Shown: piece by piece, positions 1-10,844 of the stretch
Layout of the letters: every line of letters starts with the position of its first letter
Numbering within the stretch: position 1 is the first letter of the stretch
NCBI GenBank assembly: GCA_932521035.1
Contig: OW051494.1
Span: 3,954,001-4,018,000, forward strand
Source of the DNA: Oscheius dolichura
Lineage: Eukaryota > Nematoda > Chromadorea > Rhabditida > Rhabditidae
Direction: 5' to 3'
DNA length: 64,000 nucleotides
Program-made: the position numbers and the translations under genes
Notes under the pieces: generated by a model
Databases searched by the model: none
Seen by the model: only the letters and a program-made list of their open reading frames with translations
What the model was told of the DNA's origin: nothing

Positions 1-112
1 GTCCTAATAAAAACATTTATTTTTTTTTATTTAAAAAATCAGCAATATATACACAATAATATAACTACCTCTCACTGAAAAATTTGTAAGGAAATGTATT
101 TCCCGCATTCAT

Positions 113-118
113 TTTATT
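113..118 (-). terminator. Poly(A) signal of the BRCA1-like gene
   Basis: AATAAA on the minus strand about 40 nt downstream of the stop codon of the BRCA1-like gene. Confidence 0.6.
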
Positions 119-158
119 GTGTTCTTGTAAACGTGGAAAGAAATAAAGGCTTCGTATA

Positions 159-3100
159 CTAATTTATTCTGTACTTGATAAAATATCTATCTTTCGGTAA
201 TATGAGGTTTTCGCATATACAATCAAGAATGTAGTCAGCCGACACAACCTTAAAATATAATAGATGTATTACGACACCGGATAAAAACCTACCGAAGCTT
301 TTAAATCCTCAGAAACACATCGCGCTGCGTCTGCTTCCTTACAGAAAGATGAGAATACTATTATACAATCCTTATATTTAGATGTAGGATAGGACTTAAA
401 TTCTTTAGAAACAACACTTGCTACTTTCAAAAAATCTTCAGCATTAGAAGCAATTTGGCCACCAGTACTAGTTATTAATTGTATGATTTGCTAAAAAAAC
501 AAGTCCAGTTTTATCAAAGGCTGGGAAAAGAATGTCGAAAACCTGGCTCAACTTACCTCTCTTTTGTGGGGCGCATCAGCTGAAAAATATCTGTAGGGAA
601 GATAAAAAAGAAACCGGTTGAACAGGTATACATCCACATCAATAGGCTTTTTCACATACCACGGTAAATAATTGAAAAGTTCAATTTTATACCTATTCTG
701 TAAAAATAAAAAAAAATATCTCAATAAAGTTTAAGTTACCGTATCTAACAATGTTCTACTTTTCAAACAATCATCAATCCACGTTCTATTCACAATTTCT
801 AACCGGTTTATAATGGATTGAACATATATCAATGAACGGTCCCTCGCCGGAGAACTATCTGTTTATAAAAGATAATACCTGATAATTAAAAAATTAAACC
901 TCTTTTGTTCATCATAACCAAATGAGTAGCCTTATTGGTAAATTCTGTTCGTATTTGGACATTTCCAAAAGTACATTTGAACAGGTTTAAAAGCTCGTTG
1001 TCATTGGCGCTTTGTCGACGTGACACAACTATGATAGGTTTAGCCGGAAGAGACCGATCTTAAAAACTAGAAAAAAATTATATATAAGGTACCTTTAATT
1101 TGACTTTTACCAGTGGAAAACTCATCGGAGCTTATATTAACAATTTGAGGCAGTTGTTGACGCTCTTTTTGGGACGCTGTTTCATTATTTGGAAGTATTC
1201 TCTATAAGAAAACAGTAAAACAACTAAATAAATAAGTTTACAGGAATCCGTTCAACGTCTGTTCTACAATCACTATTCATATTAATCCTTGATGTACACT
1301 CTGATGGCGGAACGACCTGCAACAGTTTCTACAAATAAAAAGAACACTTGCCGGCTGAGAATTTTCTTTGGCTCCTAGAACCGTTAGAGAGCATTTTGCA
1401 AATAGTTCACCTCTCAGCAACCCCTGAAATTCAAAAATTACTTATACTGAAGTTAATTTAACCTCAGTTTGACACGCTGCTTCCACAGTATCGTTTAGTT
1501 CAGGTTCTGAAGCCGGAACAACCTAAAAACACTTTTTTGTAAATAAATGCCTTACATCCTCTTCCTCTATTGTATTTTGTTCCGTTTGGCAAGCAATAGG
1601 TTGGATCTCAACCGTACGGTTTTCCTCTGTTTGACATGCAATAGTTTGGACCTCAACCGTACGGTTTTCCTCTGTTTGGCAGGCAGCAGTTTGAAGCTCA
1701 TTTGTACGCTTTTCATCAGTTTGGCATGCAGTAGTTTGAAGTCGGTTTCTAAGATTTTGATCAGTTTGACACGCAACAGTACATGTAACTGTTTTTTTAA
1801 TGGGTTCCTATAATTTTACAGCAATTATGTAAAGACGTAAGAATACCGGAGATGTGTTGCTCTGCAAATTAGTTACTAGCTTTGATTTGGTTTCTGAATC
1901 ATGGGTATATCCATCTTGGCCAAGAATAGGAATTTCAACTGAAAACCTTACAAAACAAATATTTAAACTCACATTTAGTAGGTTTTTTACTAAGAGAACT
2001 AAATTGGCATTGCTCATTGTATGAATTTATGTCTAGTGCACGAAGCAATTCAGGTAGGTTTCTTTTGAAGAGAACTTGAGCGGTAGGAAAAAGCAGAAAG
2101 AATGCTTCCATATCGCTACATTTTTGGTAAGCCACTAAAACCATATAATTTCGTAAATAAACCACTAAACGTTTTCTTTGCTTGATAGCATCATCCAAAT
2201 CCAACAAATTGTGCTGATCAGTGGGCCGAGCTTCGTTAACTGATGTTGTAATTTCAAGCAAAGAAGGCTTGTGTTCCGCATAAGGAATTTTAAAAAATGT
2301 AGGTTTCGTTTCCACCTACAAACACTGTTACATCAAAAGTATTAACGTACTTGCTCGGTGTTATGGTCGATGTTGTCAGAGGATGTAGTCTTAAATAAAT
2401 AATTTAAATTAAAGTTCGTTGTTGTTTACCTTTGTAACGACTGGTTTATTCTCCTGTCTAGAAACTTCCTCATTTACATTAACATTCTGTACCTGAAATA
2501 ATAGATACATGTATAATACTTTTTACCGGAGACTTTCTGCCGTTAATGACGGGTACCGCTACTGACAGCTGTTCTGTAAAACCAAGAGCTTTTCCATGAG
2601 CACCTAGTTGTTTCTCGTTCTAAACGATATCACTTTCATTTAAAGGGATTAAACCTTTTTGTTATTTTTATTTTCTTTAAACTGGGCGGTAGACGCAGTA
2701 GGAACAACAAAATTTTCATCGTTTTGATCATATCGAGATACTTTTTTGCGATTTGACAATTCTTCTCCATTTTTCCGCTTTTTTCGCTAAATGTTTTTGG
2801 TTGGCAAAAAAAAAATTCGTACTACAGTATGCTCGGGTTCTTTCAGATTGACCTCTTTTAAAGGACAACCAGCAGCTTGAGTTAATGCCTAGATCAATTA
2901 TATTGTATGATATATTCAAGTTACCTGGCTTTCCAGTATAAATTTATCTTTAGGGATTGGATTGCTATCTTTAATATCTGCCTTAAAACATTGTACCAGC
3001 TGTAGGTAAAGTGTGACAAGGCCGGAAACATGTTCTGATGGTGTCCGTGCACTTCTGAAACAATAGCAAAAAAACATACAAAGTGTCTGAATCAGAACGC

Positions 3101-3787
3101 CGATCATAGAATTATAGGCAATATGACTCTATTTGCACAGAAACAGTTTAAGACAACATAACGAATTATTAAAATAGCAAACCTTTTTGTTATCTTCTGA
3201 CGGCATACAGGGCATTCAATAGAGTATCTTCTTTGAAAAACGCCTTCAAGGCATTCTTTACAAAAGGCATGATTGCAGCTGGGTGTAACGGGATCACGTA
3301 ATGTAGAACAGCTGAAATACCTCAAGAGTGAAGAGTTAAAATTGCATTCTTATTAAATCAAGCTAATACTTATAATTATAGCATTCTCATATCATAACCA
3401 GAGCTGCAGCTCTCTTTAGAGGAATATGATTTTTCTTGTTATGTCATGTTCTAGTTGGTTTAAAAAACATTTTTCGAAACATAATAACTAACAACAAGCA
3501 TGCTTACTAGGTTCGGTTCAAATGGTTTGCTTAAAAGATTGCAATTTGTTTCGGTAACGAATATTTTGGTTTAGAAAGGCATTTGCTTTTAGGACAATTT
3601 AACTTTACTTCGGCTCTGCCCTGGATCAACTGAAGAAGCACTTTTGGTTAGGTGGAACGTAGGTAAACGATTTTTAGTATCAGAATAATATCAAAGCGAC
3701 TTACCAAATACTGCATTTGAGAATTGCTTGTAAATTTACGAGACAGTCATTTAACTGAACGAGTACTTCACCAGGGGTGTCTTCCAT
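159..3787 (-). CDS. brc-1: BRCA1-like RING/BRCT protein
   Basis: Probable BRCA1 orthologue, the RING E3 subunit that acts with BARD1 in DNA double-strand-break repair. Exon 1 (3787-3705) begins MEDTPGEVL and ends with the first half of a C3HC4 RING (LKCSIC). After a 393-nt intron, exon 2 (from 3311) continues the RING (DPVTPSCNHAFCKECLEG, then CPVCRQKITKR), giving a collinear match to the BRCA1 RING. The middle is a long, poorly conserved linker with an exon at about 2315-1970 and a tandem repeat near 1.6-1.8 kb. Two C-terminal BRCT repeats are visible: about 1057-735 (PIIVVSRRQS, then FTNKATHLVMMNK, then NRTWIDDCLKS) and about 680-159 (ADYILDCICENL near the end), with stop TAG at 159-161. 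Family identity is confident; exact internal splicing is not. No BARD1 gene is seen here. Confidence 0.85.
1592..1771 (-). repeat. Exact-period 45-nt tandem repeat inside the BRCA1-like gene
   Basis: Four complete 45-nt units plus a partial fifth run from 1771 towards 1547 on the minus strand. In the BRCA1 reading frame each encodes a 15-residue unit beginning CQT, for example CQTEENRTVEVQTIA. The first CQT codon triplet (1771-1763) and the fifth (1591-1583) are exactly 180 nt apart. A further diverged copy (ACQTE) lies in the next exon near 1480-1466. The period preserves the frame, so the array is translated. Confidence 0.85.
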
Positions 3788-4737
3788 TTGAATCCGATAC
3801 GCAAAAAACTACAACATCAACGCTTCTTGAGAATGATACGCTGAAAACTTCTTATAAAACAAGTAGGTATAGTTTAGTTTATTCGTCTAACGAAAGCAAA
3901 ATGATATCATCATTTTACATATACAGGAATAACTGAAAGATTTCAATGTTACTGCTTTCATTACTTTCAACAACTGCAAAAGAGAAGTTGAAAAACTTGT
4001 GAAAAAGAGAAGTGGTGAAGTCGGACATTCAAAAATTCATTTTTCCCTCTGTTGGCAGTAGTCCGCGATTACATTGCGTGCATTGAATTCATCGCTGGCG
4101 AAGCCCCACCCACTTTCCCCTCCCACCGGCTCGCATTGCTTTTCTTCTCTCCCCGGGCGCTCTCGCGTTCTCCATCGCGGCAGCCGGCTGGGATCCCCCT
4201 CCCCTTTTGGATCTCTGCATTGCGGCGCCCCATTCGCTCATCAAGCGATCAGATGAGATAGTCGCTCTCTGCATTCGAGACGGGTTACCTTTACAATTGC
4301 ACCCCCTCCATGAAAGAATTTGGCCCCCCATTGGAGAATTAGACCCCACGTCGCTGCCTATCAGACGTTATTCAAATGCGTCCGCGCAACTTTCCCTATG
4401 TTTCACCAGGTTTCTCACCCCAAAGTGTTTTCTGGCCTAATTTTTTTGTTTTTGACTCTATCCAAGGCACCCCACCATTTTTTGGTCGTGTGGGAGTGCT
4501 ATTCTCGAGTGGTTTTGTTCTTGGATGCGCTTTGTTCATGGATGCGCTTTGTTCAGTGGGGTGCAATTGTAAAGGAAATCCTTCGAGACATTCTAGCATT
4601 GCATTGTAGAACTATAGTGTCAGTGTCTTCCAGTTGCGTTGCACTATATTTTTTCGTAATCTTGTCTTGAACTCTTTTCTGTACTTTAGTTTTTATTTGC
4701 AGGGCACATTCAACTCTGCCGCAACGTCCATTTCGGT
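3788..4737. promoter_or_regulatory. Divergent intergenic region between BRCA1-like gene and acetyl-CoA synthetase
   Basis: About 950 bp separate the two divergent start codons, so the 5' regulatory sequence of both genes must lie here or in the first intron. The left part is AT-rich and the part from about 4080 to 4330 is GC-rich. It contains a hairpin-like CTCATC...GATGAG around 4237-4257. It also holds an inverted repeat and a 17-bp tandem duplication (listed separately). A splice acceptor (TTTATTTGCAG, AG at 4701-4702) lies 35 nt before the synthetase ATG. No convincing gene is seen; the overlapping small ORFs have no recognisable features. Confidence 0.5.
4288..4575. repeat. 18-bp perfect inverted repeat with internal 17-bp tandem duplication
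   Basis: CCTTTACAATTGCACCCC at 4288-4305 recurs as its reverse complement at 4558-4575, with weaker similarity continuing outwards (CGAGAC-like flanks). Just inside the right arm the unit TGGATGCGCTTTGTTCA is present twice in tandem (4522-4538 and 4539-4555). This could be a small decayed inverted-repeat transposon (MITE) or a regulatory cruciform; the sequence alone does not decide. Confidence 0.6.
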
Positions 4738-7488
4738 ATGTCGGATTCTCGTGTCAAATTTAATCTGAACAGTACCCAACCTGCTGAAGAAGTAAGCTAC
4801 TGTTTTATTTATTATTACTATGGTGTCACTTTACATCTAAGAAAGGAACGTTTAGGTTTTTCTTCCACCTGCGCCTCTTCTTGCCGGTGCCCATGTCTCA
4901 GGACTTCCTTCATACCATGAGATGTACCGCAATTCAATCAACAACTCGGATGCCTTCTGGAAAACTGTTGCCGCCGAGCTTTACTTCGAACAAGCATCCA
5001 CAAAGGGCTTAGAATATAACTTCGACGCAAAGAAGGGAAAGATCTTTTGCCGATTCATGCACGGAGCCCGTACTAATATTTCTTACAACTGCCTGGAGAG
5101 AAACATTCAACGTGGTCTTGGAGATAAAATCGCTTACATTTGGGAAGGGAATGAACCCTCAGACGTGTCGCGGATTACCTACAAAGAACTTCATGAACAA
5201 GTTGTTAACTTCTCAGCTGTTTTACGTGCCCATGGAGTAAAACGAGGAGATGTTGTTGCCCTCTATCTTCCCATGGTAACGGAACTTGCGGTCGCTATGC
5301 TTGCCTGTGCTCGAATTGGTTCGTGGTTTCCTTTTTTTTTATTTGATGTTATTTTCAGGAGCTATGCATTCCGTTGTTTTTGCTGGATTTTCAGCCGAGT
5401 CCTTGGCTGCCCGAATTGTAGACGCGAAATGTCGGATTCTGGTCACTGCTGATGGTGTATTTCGTGGCTCAAAGCATGTTGATCTCAAGGGTATTTCTGA
5501 TGCCGCTGTCGTTTTTGCTTCTAATGAAAACGTAAAAGTCGAGTCGGTCATTGTTGTCGAGCACCATAAACGTGTTGCCCTTCCCGAGGGAGCCACATTG
5601 CCTCAGGTAGATATTTTCATTAAAAAGTTTATTTTCTTTAGCCTTTTATTCCTACTTCAATAGATCATGTCTACAGAATTGAAATGGAAAAATACAAGGA
5701 TGTTACTTCACCTGTTGAGTGGATGGAAGCGGAAAGCCCGCTTTTTCTTTTATACACTTCGTAAGTACATTTACATGCTCATTTGGTTCCTTTTTCTAAA
5801 ACTCGTTTGATCCACAACATATTATAGCAAAACTACTTCATCTTATAATTTTTTTTAGTAAAAAGTTAAAGATAACTCGTAGTTCACGCGTATCCAAAAT
5901 CGGTTTAAAAAAGGAGGGGGGAATCCATAAGCGGCACACTCGGCGTTTTCTGGTTGCAGCATATCGACACTGCATCTATGCCGTGCTGCCTGCACACGAA
6001 AATCATGGAATATAAAATTAGAAGTGGTTGTTCTTCATAACAATCATAAGAATATACCTAATGTAGATGATATATTAAGTTTGAAAAATGAGTTGACATC
6101 AAATTGGACAAAATAAAGTATTCAATATAGTTATACAATTTTAGGGGATCAACTGGAAAACCTAAGGGTATCCAACATACAACTGCTGGCTATATGGTTT
6201 ATGCTTACTACACCACTAAGTGTACTTTTGATGTACATAATGAAAGAGACATTTTTTGGTGTACAGCAGATTGTGGATGGATTACCGGACATTCGTAGGT
6301 TTTTCTTGTAAACTAACTAATATGAAAACGATACTGCGATAATAATATTCTTTTTAGTTACCTACTGTATGGTCCTCTTATGAATGGAATGACGGGCATT
6401 TGGTTTGAAGGGATTCCAACTCACCCTAAACCATCTAGGATGTGGGAAATTGTTGACAAACACAGGGTAAGGCAGTTCTGTCTCTATATATACCTAGTTT
6501 ACAGGTAAATAAACTGTATACATCGCCTACTGCTGTAAGAGCTTTGATGGCTCTGGGATCTGAGCACGTCGAGAAAACGTCGAGGGATAGTTTGGAAATT
6601 CTCGGTACTGTTGGAGAGCCGATAAATCCTGCTGCGTGGAAATGGCTTTATACAGTTGTTGGCAAAGAGCGATGCTCTATTGTGGACACGTATTGGCAAA
6701 CGGAAACTGGGGGACATATGATTTCTCCCTTGCCTGGAGCTATTCCCATGAAACCGGGATCAGCTACTTTCCCATTCTTTGGAGTGAATCCTGTACTTTT
6801 GGATGCGGAAGGCAGAGTAATTGAAGGTCCTGGAGAAGGCAATTTATGCTTCGACAGAGCGTGGCCTGGTATGCTGCGAGGTGTTTATGGTGATGAAGAG
6901 CGGTTAGCAGCTGAAAAATATGATAATTTTATTGGTTTCATTCAGATTTGTCAAGACGTATTTCGCTCCCTTCAACGGATACTACTTCACAGGAGATGGT
7001 GCTCGACGTGACGATGACGGCTACATTTGGATCACTGGACGCGTTGATGACCTGATGAACGTATCTGGGCATCTTCTGTCTACAGCTGAGATTGAAAGTG
7101 CTCTTGTAGCTCACGAGAAAGTTGCCGAAGCCGCTGTCGTTGCTGCTCCACATGATATCAAAGGCTCATTCCCTTATGCCTTCGTTACTCTGAACCAGAG
7201 TGAAAAGCTTACTCCAAATCTCGTGACTGAGCTTAAATCAATGGTGCGATCCAAGATAGGTGCCATCGCTGTTCCCGATGTCATTCAAGAAGCTCCCGGA
7301 CTTCCAAAGACCCGATCTGGAAAGGTTTCAATCATTTTTCCTTCGTATATATAATTTAATCTTAGGTGACCCGCCGTATTCTTCGGAAGATCGTCGAAGG
7401 TGCCGAAGATGGTATTGGTGATACGACTACTCTCATAGATGAAACCGTGATCCAGAAGTTAATTGCTGGACGTTCTACCAAGGGCTAA
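4738..7488 (+). CDS. Acetyl-CoA synthetase (AMP-forming)
   Basis: Converts acetate, ATP and CoA to acetyl-CoA through an acetyl-AMP intermediate; ACSS2/Acs family, expected in cytosol and nucleus. Start ATG 4738 (MSDSRVKF) follows a splice acceptor at 4702. After the first intron the N-terminal ACAS signature runs through YHEMYRNSI. The adenylation domain is complete: [11 protein letters not shown]-loop (from about 6144), [39 protein letters not shown], and SGH-containing hinge. The C-terminal TRSGK carries the adenylation/acetylation-regulated lysine (codon 7322-7324), followed by VTRRILRKI after the last intron. Stop TAA 7486-7488. About eight introns, most 30-65 nt; one of about 380 nt (5762-6143). 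All catalytic motifs are present, so it should be active. Confidence 0.95.
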
Positions 7489-7616
7489 CTGAAATCGATC
7501 TCTACTTCGTTTTACTTGTGTAATACATTTAGTCTGAAAATACTTGTAATTTAAATTTTCGCAATCTCTGTCAATATAATCGGAACTGTAGTGTTCTCCT
7601 AGATCAAAGAATGTCA

Positions 7617-7622
7617 AATAAA
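7617..7622 (+). terminator. Poly(A) signal of acetyl-CoA synthetase
   Basis: AATAAA 129 nt after the stop codon of the synthetase, before the next gene's start. Confidence 0.6.
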
Positions 7623-7746
7623 TGCTGTAGTATACTACATTTCTGCCGTTATTCTCCAGTCAATGGTTTCAAATTGGTCTTATTTAGTGTAGATTGCATG
7701 TAATTGTGTGCCCGTCGACAGCCGAGAACATACCATCTTGTTGTCA

Positions 7747-10192
7747 TGGAGCTCGTTCGTCGTTGTCTCGGCCAGCACTCTAGCACCCCCGAGGATAATT
7801 TTGATCGGGATTTCTTGTTTTGGTTAGTGTTTAGATGCGTTCAATAATGCTGGCCTGCTTTCGTTTTGTGTGGCCCATAATAAAATTTAGCGTCCAGGAA
7901 GTCGTCGTGTGAATTCGGAATGTTTTCAGGGAGGGCAACTACTGGGACGAGCCTGTCCACGACTGTTCCCAGCTCTCGTTCGCCACCGTCCAAATTCTCG
8001 TCAATAAGATAGCCATCGTCTTGGACAAGTACTCCAAACAGGTACCGAGACGGTCCTTGGCCGATTCAGGGAGGTCTCCCTTAACTGTGACCAGAAAAAA
8101 GGCAACTGGAACCGATCACGGGGTCCTTTCAGGGAGATACCGTACTCCTCTTCCTGCCCCAAGTCATCCAGCTGCCGTTGTCCCTTCTGGCCGCCGCCAA
8201 GGCAGGAGTCACGGCCATTCCGCTTGTAACGGAATTAGCCGGGTCGACACGAACGAAGTTTAGGATCCGGCCAAATGTGATGGAGAAAAACTGAAGAAAA
8301 TAATCGGGGAAGGGAGGCCAGTGCTGGCGATTACGGTAGACGCCTATTGGCTGGGACAGGAGCTCCAGGAAACATATAAACGGCTCTCGGCCGCGTTGGA
8401 GATGGAGGTCTCTTCTGTTTTTATCGACAGCATAGCATTCCCCCAGACGACGTCGATTTCCCACGTGCTCGTCATCCGACACACCTCGCCGAATCCCGGG
8501 GTCCCGCCGCCCGAGGAACACGTCCTGGCCAGGAGGCCCCACTACCTCCTCGAGGTATGCCTGCCCCCTAGCTGGCCGTTCTCTGCCATCCGGTCACCAG
8601 ATTCTGGTGACCCGGCCATCAGGTTACTTTTTTGCTGGGTGTTTTCTGGTCGGGAATAGATAAAGACGTCAGGCGACGCTCTGGCCACCCACCGTTCGAG
8701 GGAACAATAAGGTTGACAAAACGAAACGGAGAGCTCGGCTCATTTTCAGTGGAATATCAAAGAGGGACGGGATATCGAGTGGAGCGACGAGATACGCAAG
8801 GTGGCCCTGGGCGTCGCCTACCCCGGCAGACGACACGACTGCCTCTTCCTGCTCTCTGACAGGTTCGTACGGAATATTCGAGGCCCTACTCTATTAAAAA
8901 TTAGAGAAAAACAATTCTCGTGGATAATTGAAGGATAAATCCCCCGTTATTTCCCTTTTCTTCGGAAAATCCGAAAATATCAAGCCAATATTCGAATAGC
9001 GCTTTCTGGTGGTGTTATTGGCGCGAATCCCCAATTATCGCGTCCCCCGGTGGTCGGCCAAGTGGTAATAGCTGTCATTCGCATCCTCGCCGTCCGTGAC
9101 AAAGAGGACAGTCCAATTTGGCCGAAGTCATCGATCAAAACAATAAAAATAGACTCGGTCCCTGGCTGGATCATGTTTCTGGCGGCTTCTCTCGTCTTTT
9201 CCCGACAGCTCGCCGTTCGAAGAACATCATTTGCGTTCTGCCGGTGTTGACCGAAGGTAAAAACTGGGTGGTCTCAAGGGCTCCTAGCCGTTTTTTGAGC
9301 ACGAAAGTCGGAAAACTTTAAACTGTTTGCGAACGGGAGACCACCGATTATTTTAGAGATGGAGTCGAGCTTCGTCCATTCTCGGAACAAGAAATTCTCG
9401 AAAAAATAGGTAGCCGCCGCGAGTGCGCATTTCATCCCGTCGCTTTAGAGGCTTTTCCCCGTCTCTCGTCGGGTCCAGTTTTCTGTCTGGTCCACCCGGA
9501 ATCGCCCCTGGGTCTCGTCTCTCTCCTTTCTGCCTGGTCACTCGGCTTTCCTATTGTGCAGGTTCCTCTTTTCTGGATAAAAGTTATTTTGCGGGACAGT
9601 ACGAGGGTCTGCTCAATTATCCTGACTCCGCTCGGATTGCACACATCGCCCGGAAGTATGAAGTAAGTACGGGGAGATATATATATAAAGATGTCAGCCC
9701 CCTCAGTCAACCCCCTTGCCGTATCAGGAACGAGACCTCTTTTCCTCCCTCCCGCGACCGAAAAAGTGACCGTCAAAGAAGGTCACAAAAACCTATAAAA
9801 GCGGCCTTGAACTACGAGCCGAAACAACCCTACGAGCAGTGAAAGCCCCCTTTCGGCTGGAAAACTTCCCACTATTTGTTTTCGAATGCTTTATTAACCA
9901 CCTCCCCCACAAACAGTCTGACAACAGCAAAACAACGTAGGAGACCGTAAATCGCATTGCCAAGAATGACGTAATTCCCGCATTAGCCTGTCTGAGCCCT
10001 GAAAGGCTTTCTGCTTTTTTGAATAAACGGCTTCAGATAAATTCCATCATAATCGAGGAGAAGCCAGCAGACATGAACTATGTTCGCTTCATAAACACGG
10101 AATGTGTCGAAAACATAGTGGGATCAGCTAACATGGAGAAGGAGATCAATGAAGGCTTTCCCTCGTCGAAATATATAGCAATTTCATTATAA
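7747..10192 (+). CDS. Diverged, shortened AMP-binding (acyl-CoA synthetase-like) gene
   Basis: Lies 258 bp downstream of the acetyl-CoA synthetase, same strand, but GC-rich. Exons read by eye align weakly but in order with that enzyme: MELVRRCLGQ...FLFWEGNYW (7747 on), SQLSFATVQILVNKIA, then GDTVLLFLPQVIQLPL (about 8133) matching [16 protein letters not shown], then HVLVIRHTS matching ESVIVVEHH, then DCLFLLSD (about 8850) matching SPLFLLYTS, then YEGLLNYPDSARIAHIARKYE (about 9600-9663) matching the region before KHRV. The reading ends at TAA 10190-10192. I cannot find a proper P-loop, and the C-terminal subdomain with the catalytic lysine is absent, so enzymatic activity is doubtful. It may be a decaying tandem duplicate or a non-catalytic paralogue. 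Exon borders between 8.9 and 9.6 kb are unresolved. Confidence 0.4.
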
Positions 10193-10844
10193 TCTGAAAC
10201 CCCCCTGCGGATATATATTAATAACATTGATGAATTTTAAGATTTATAAACAATATCTAAAACAGTTGCCGTTAGATTAAAACAATTGATTAAAACAGTA
10301 ATTGAATGATTAAAAAACTATGTTAAAGAAAAAGTGAAAGACCGGAGGACAGTAGAACAGTAGCGGGGGAGTACTGCACCACCGGCGGGCTTTCGTTCAG
10401 GATCATACAAAATCACTGGCCGGCAGCACACGCTCATACTAACAAAAAACAGCAACAATCAAGGAGCTGAGACGCCCCGCGCCTAGCACCCAAGCGCGCC
10501 TAACTTTACATTATTACAAAACAAAACACTAATAAATATATGTATGTATAAGTGCATTTACAGTGCTTAACAGGGTGCGGTCGGGTGAAGCCCGCATAAC
10601 AAATAGGAAAGAGCCTTATCCATACGTGCTGGCAAATTGGGACACCATGAGAGAAAATGCAACTATTTTCTGATATTCCAGGTAACGCGTCTCTTATTTA
10701 AAAAGGGCTAAAACCAACCAAGAACATATAACAATAAAAAAGAACAACAAAAGAGAACACGATACCTTGGAAATCAAAAGCTCACGGTTTAGGAAATAAG
10801 TAAAGGATGTGCCGGACCAGCCGGCCGGGCTCGTGGAACCAAGC
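10193..10844. other. Intergenic gap between convergent genes
   Basis: About 650 bp, AT-rich at the left with a short GC-richer stretch at 10360-10500. It should contain the 3' ends of the AMP-binding-like gene (+) and the NCL-1-like gene (-). AATAAA occurs on the plus strand at about 10529-10535. No RNA gene or further ORF of note was seen. Confidence 0.4.

Noticed and set aside
1547-1813. 88-residue plus-strand ORF rich in Leu/Cys
   Set aside because: It is the antisense shadow of the BRCA1 repeat array; the minus-strand frame CQTEEN... is the one continuous with BRCA1 exons.
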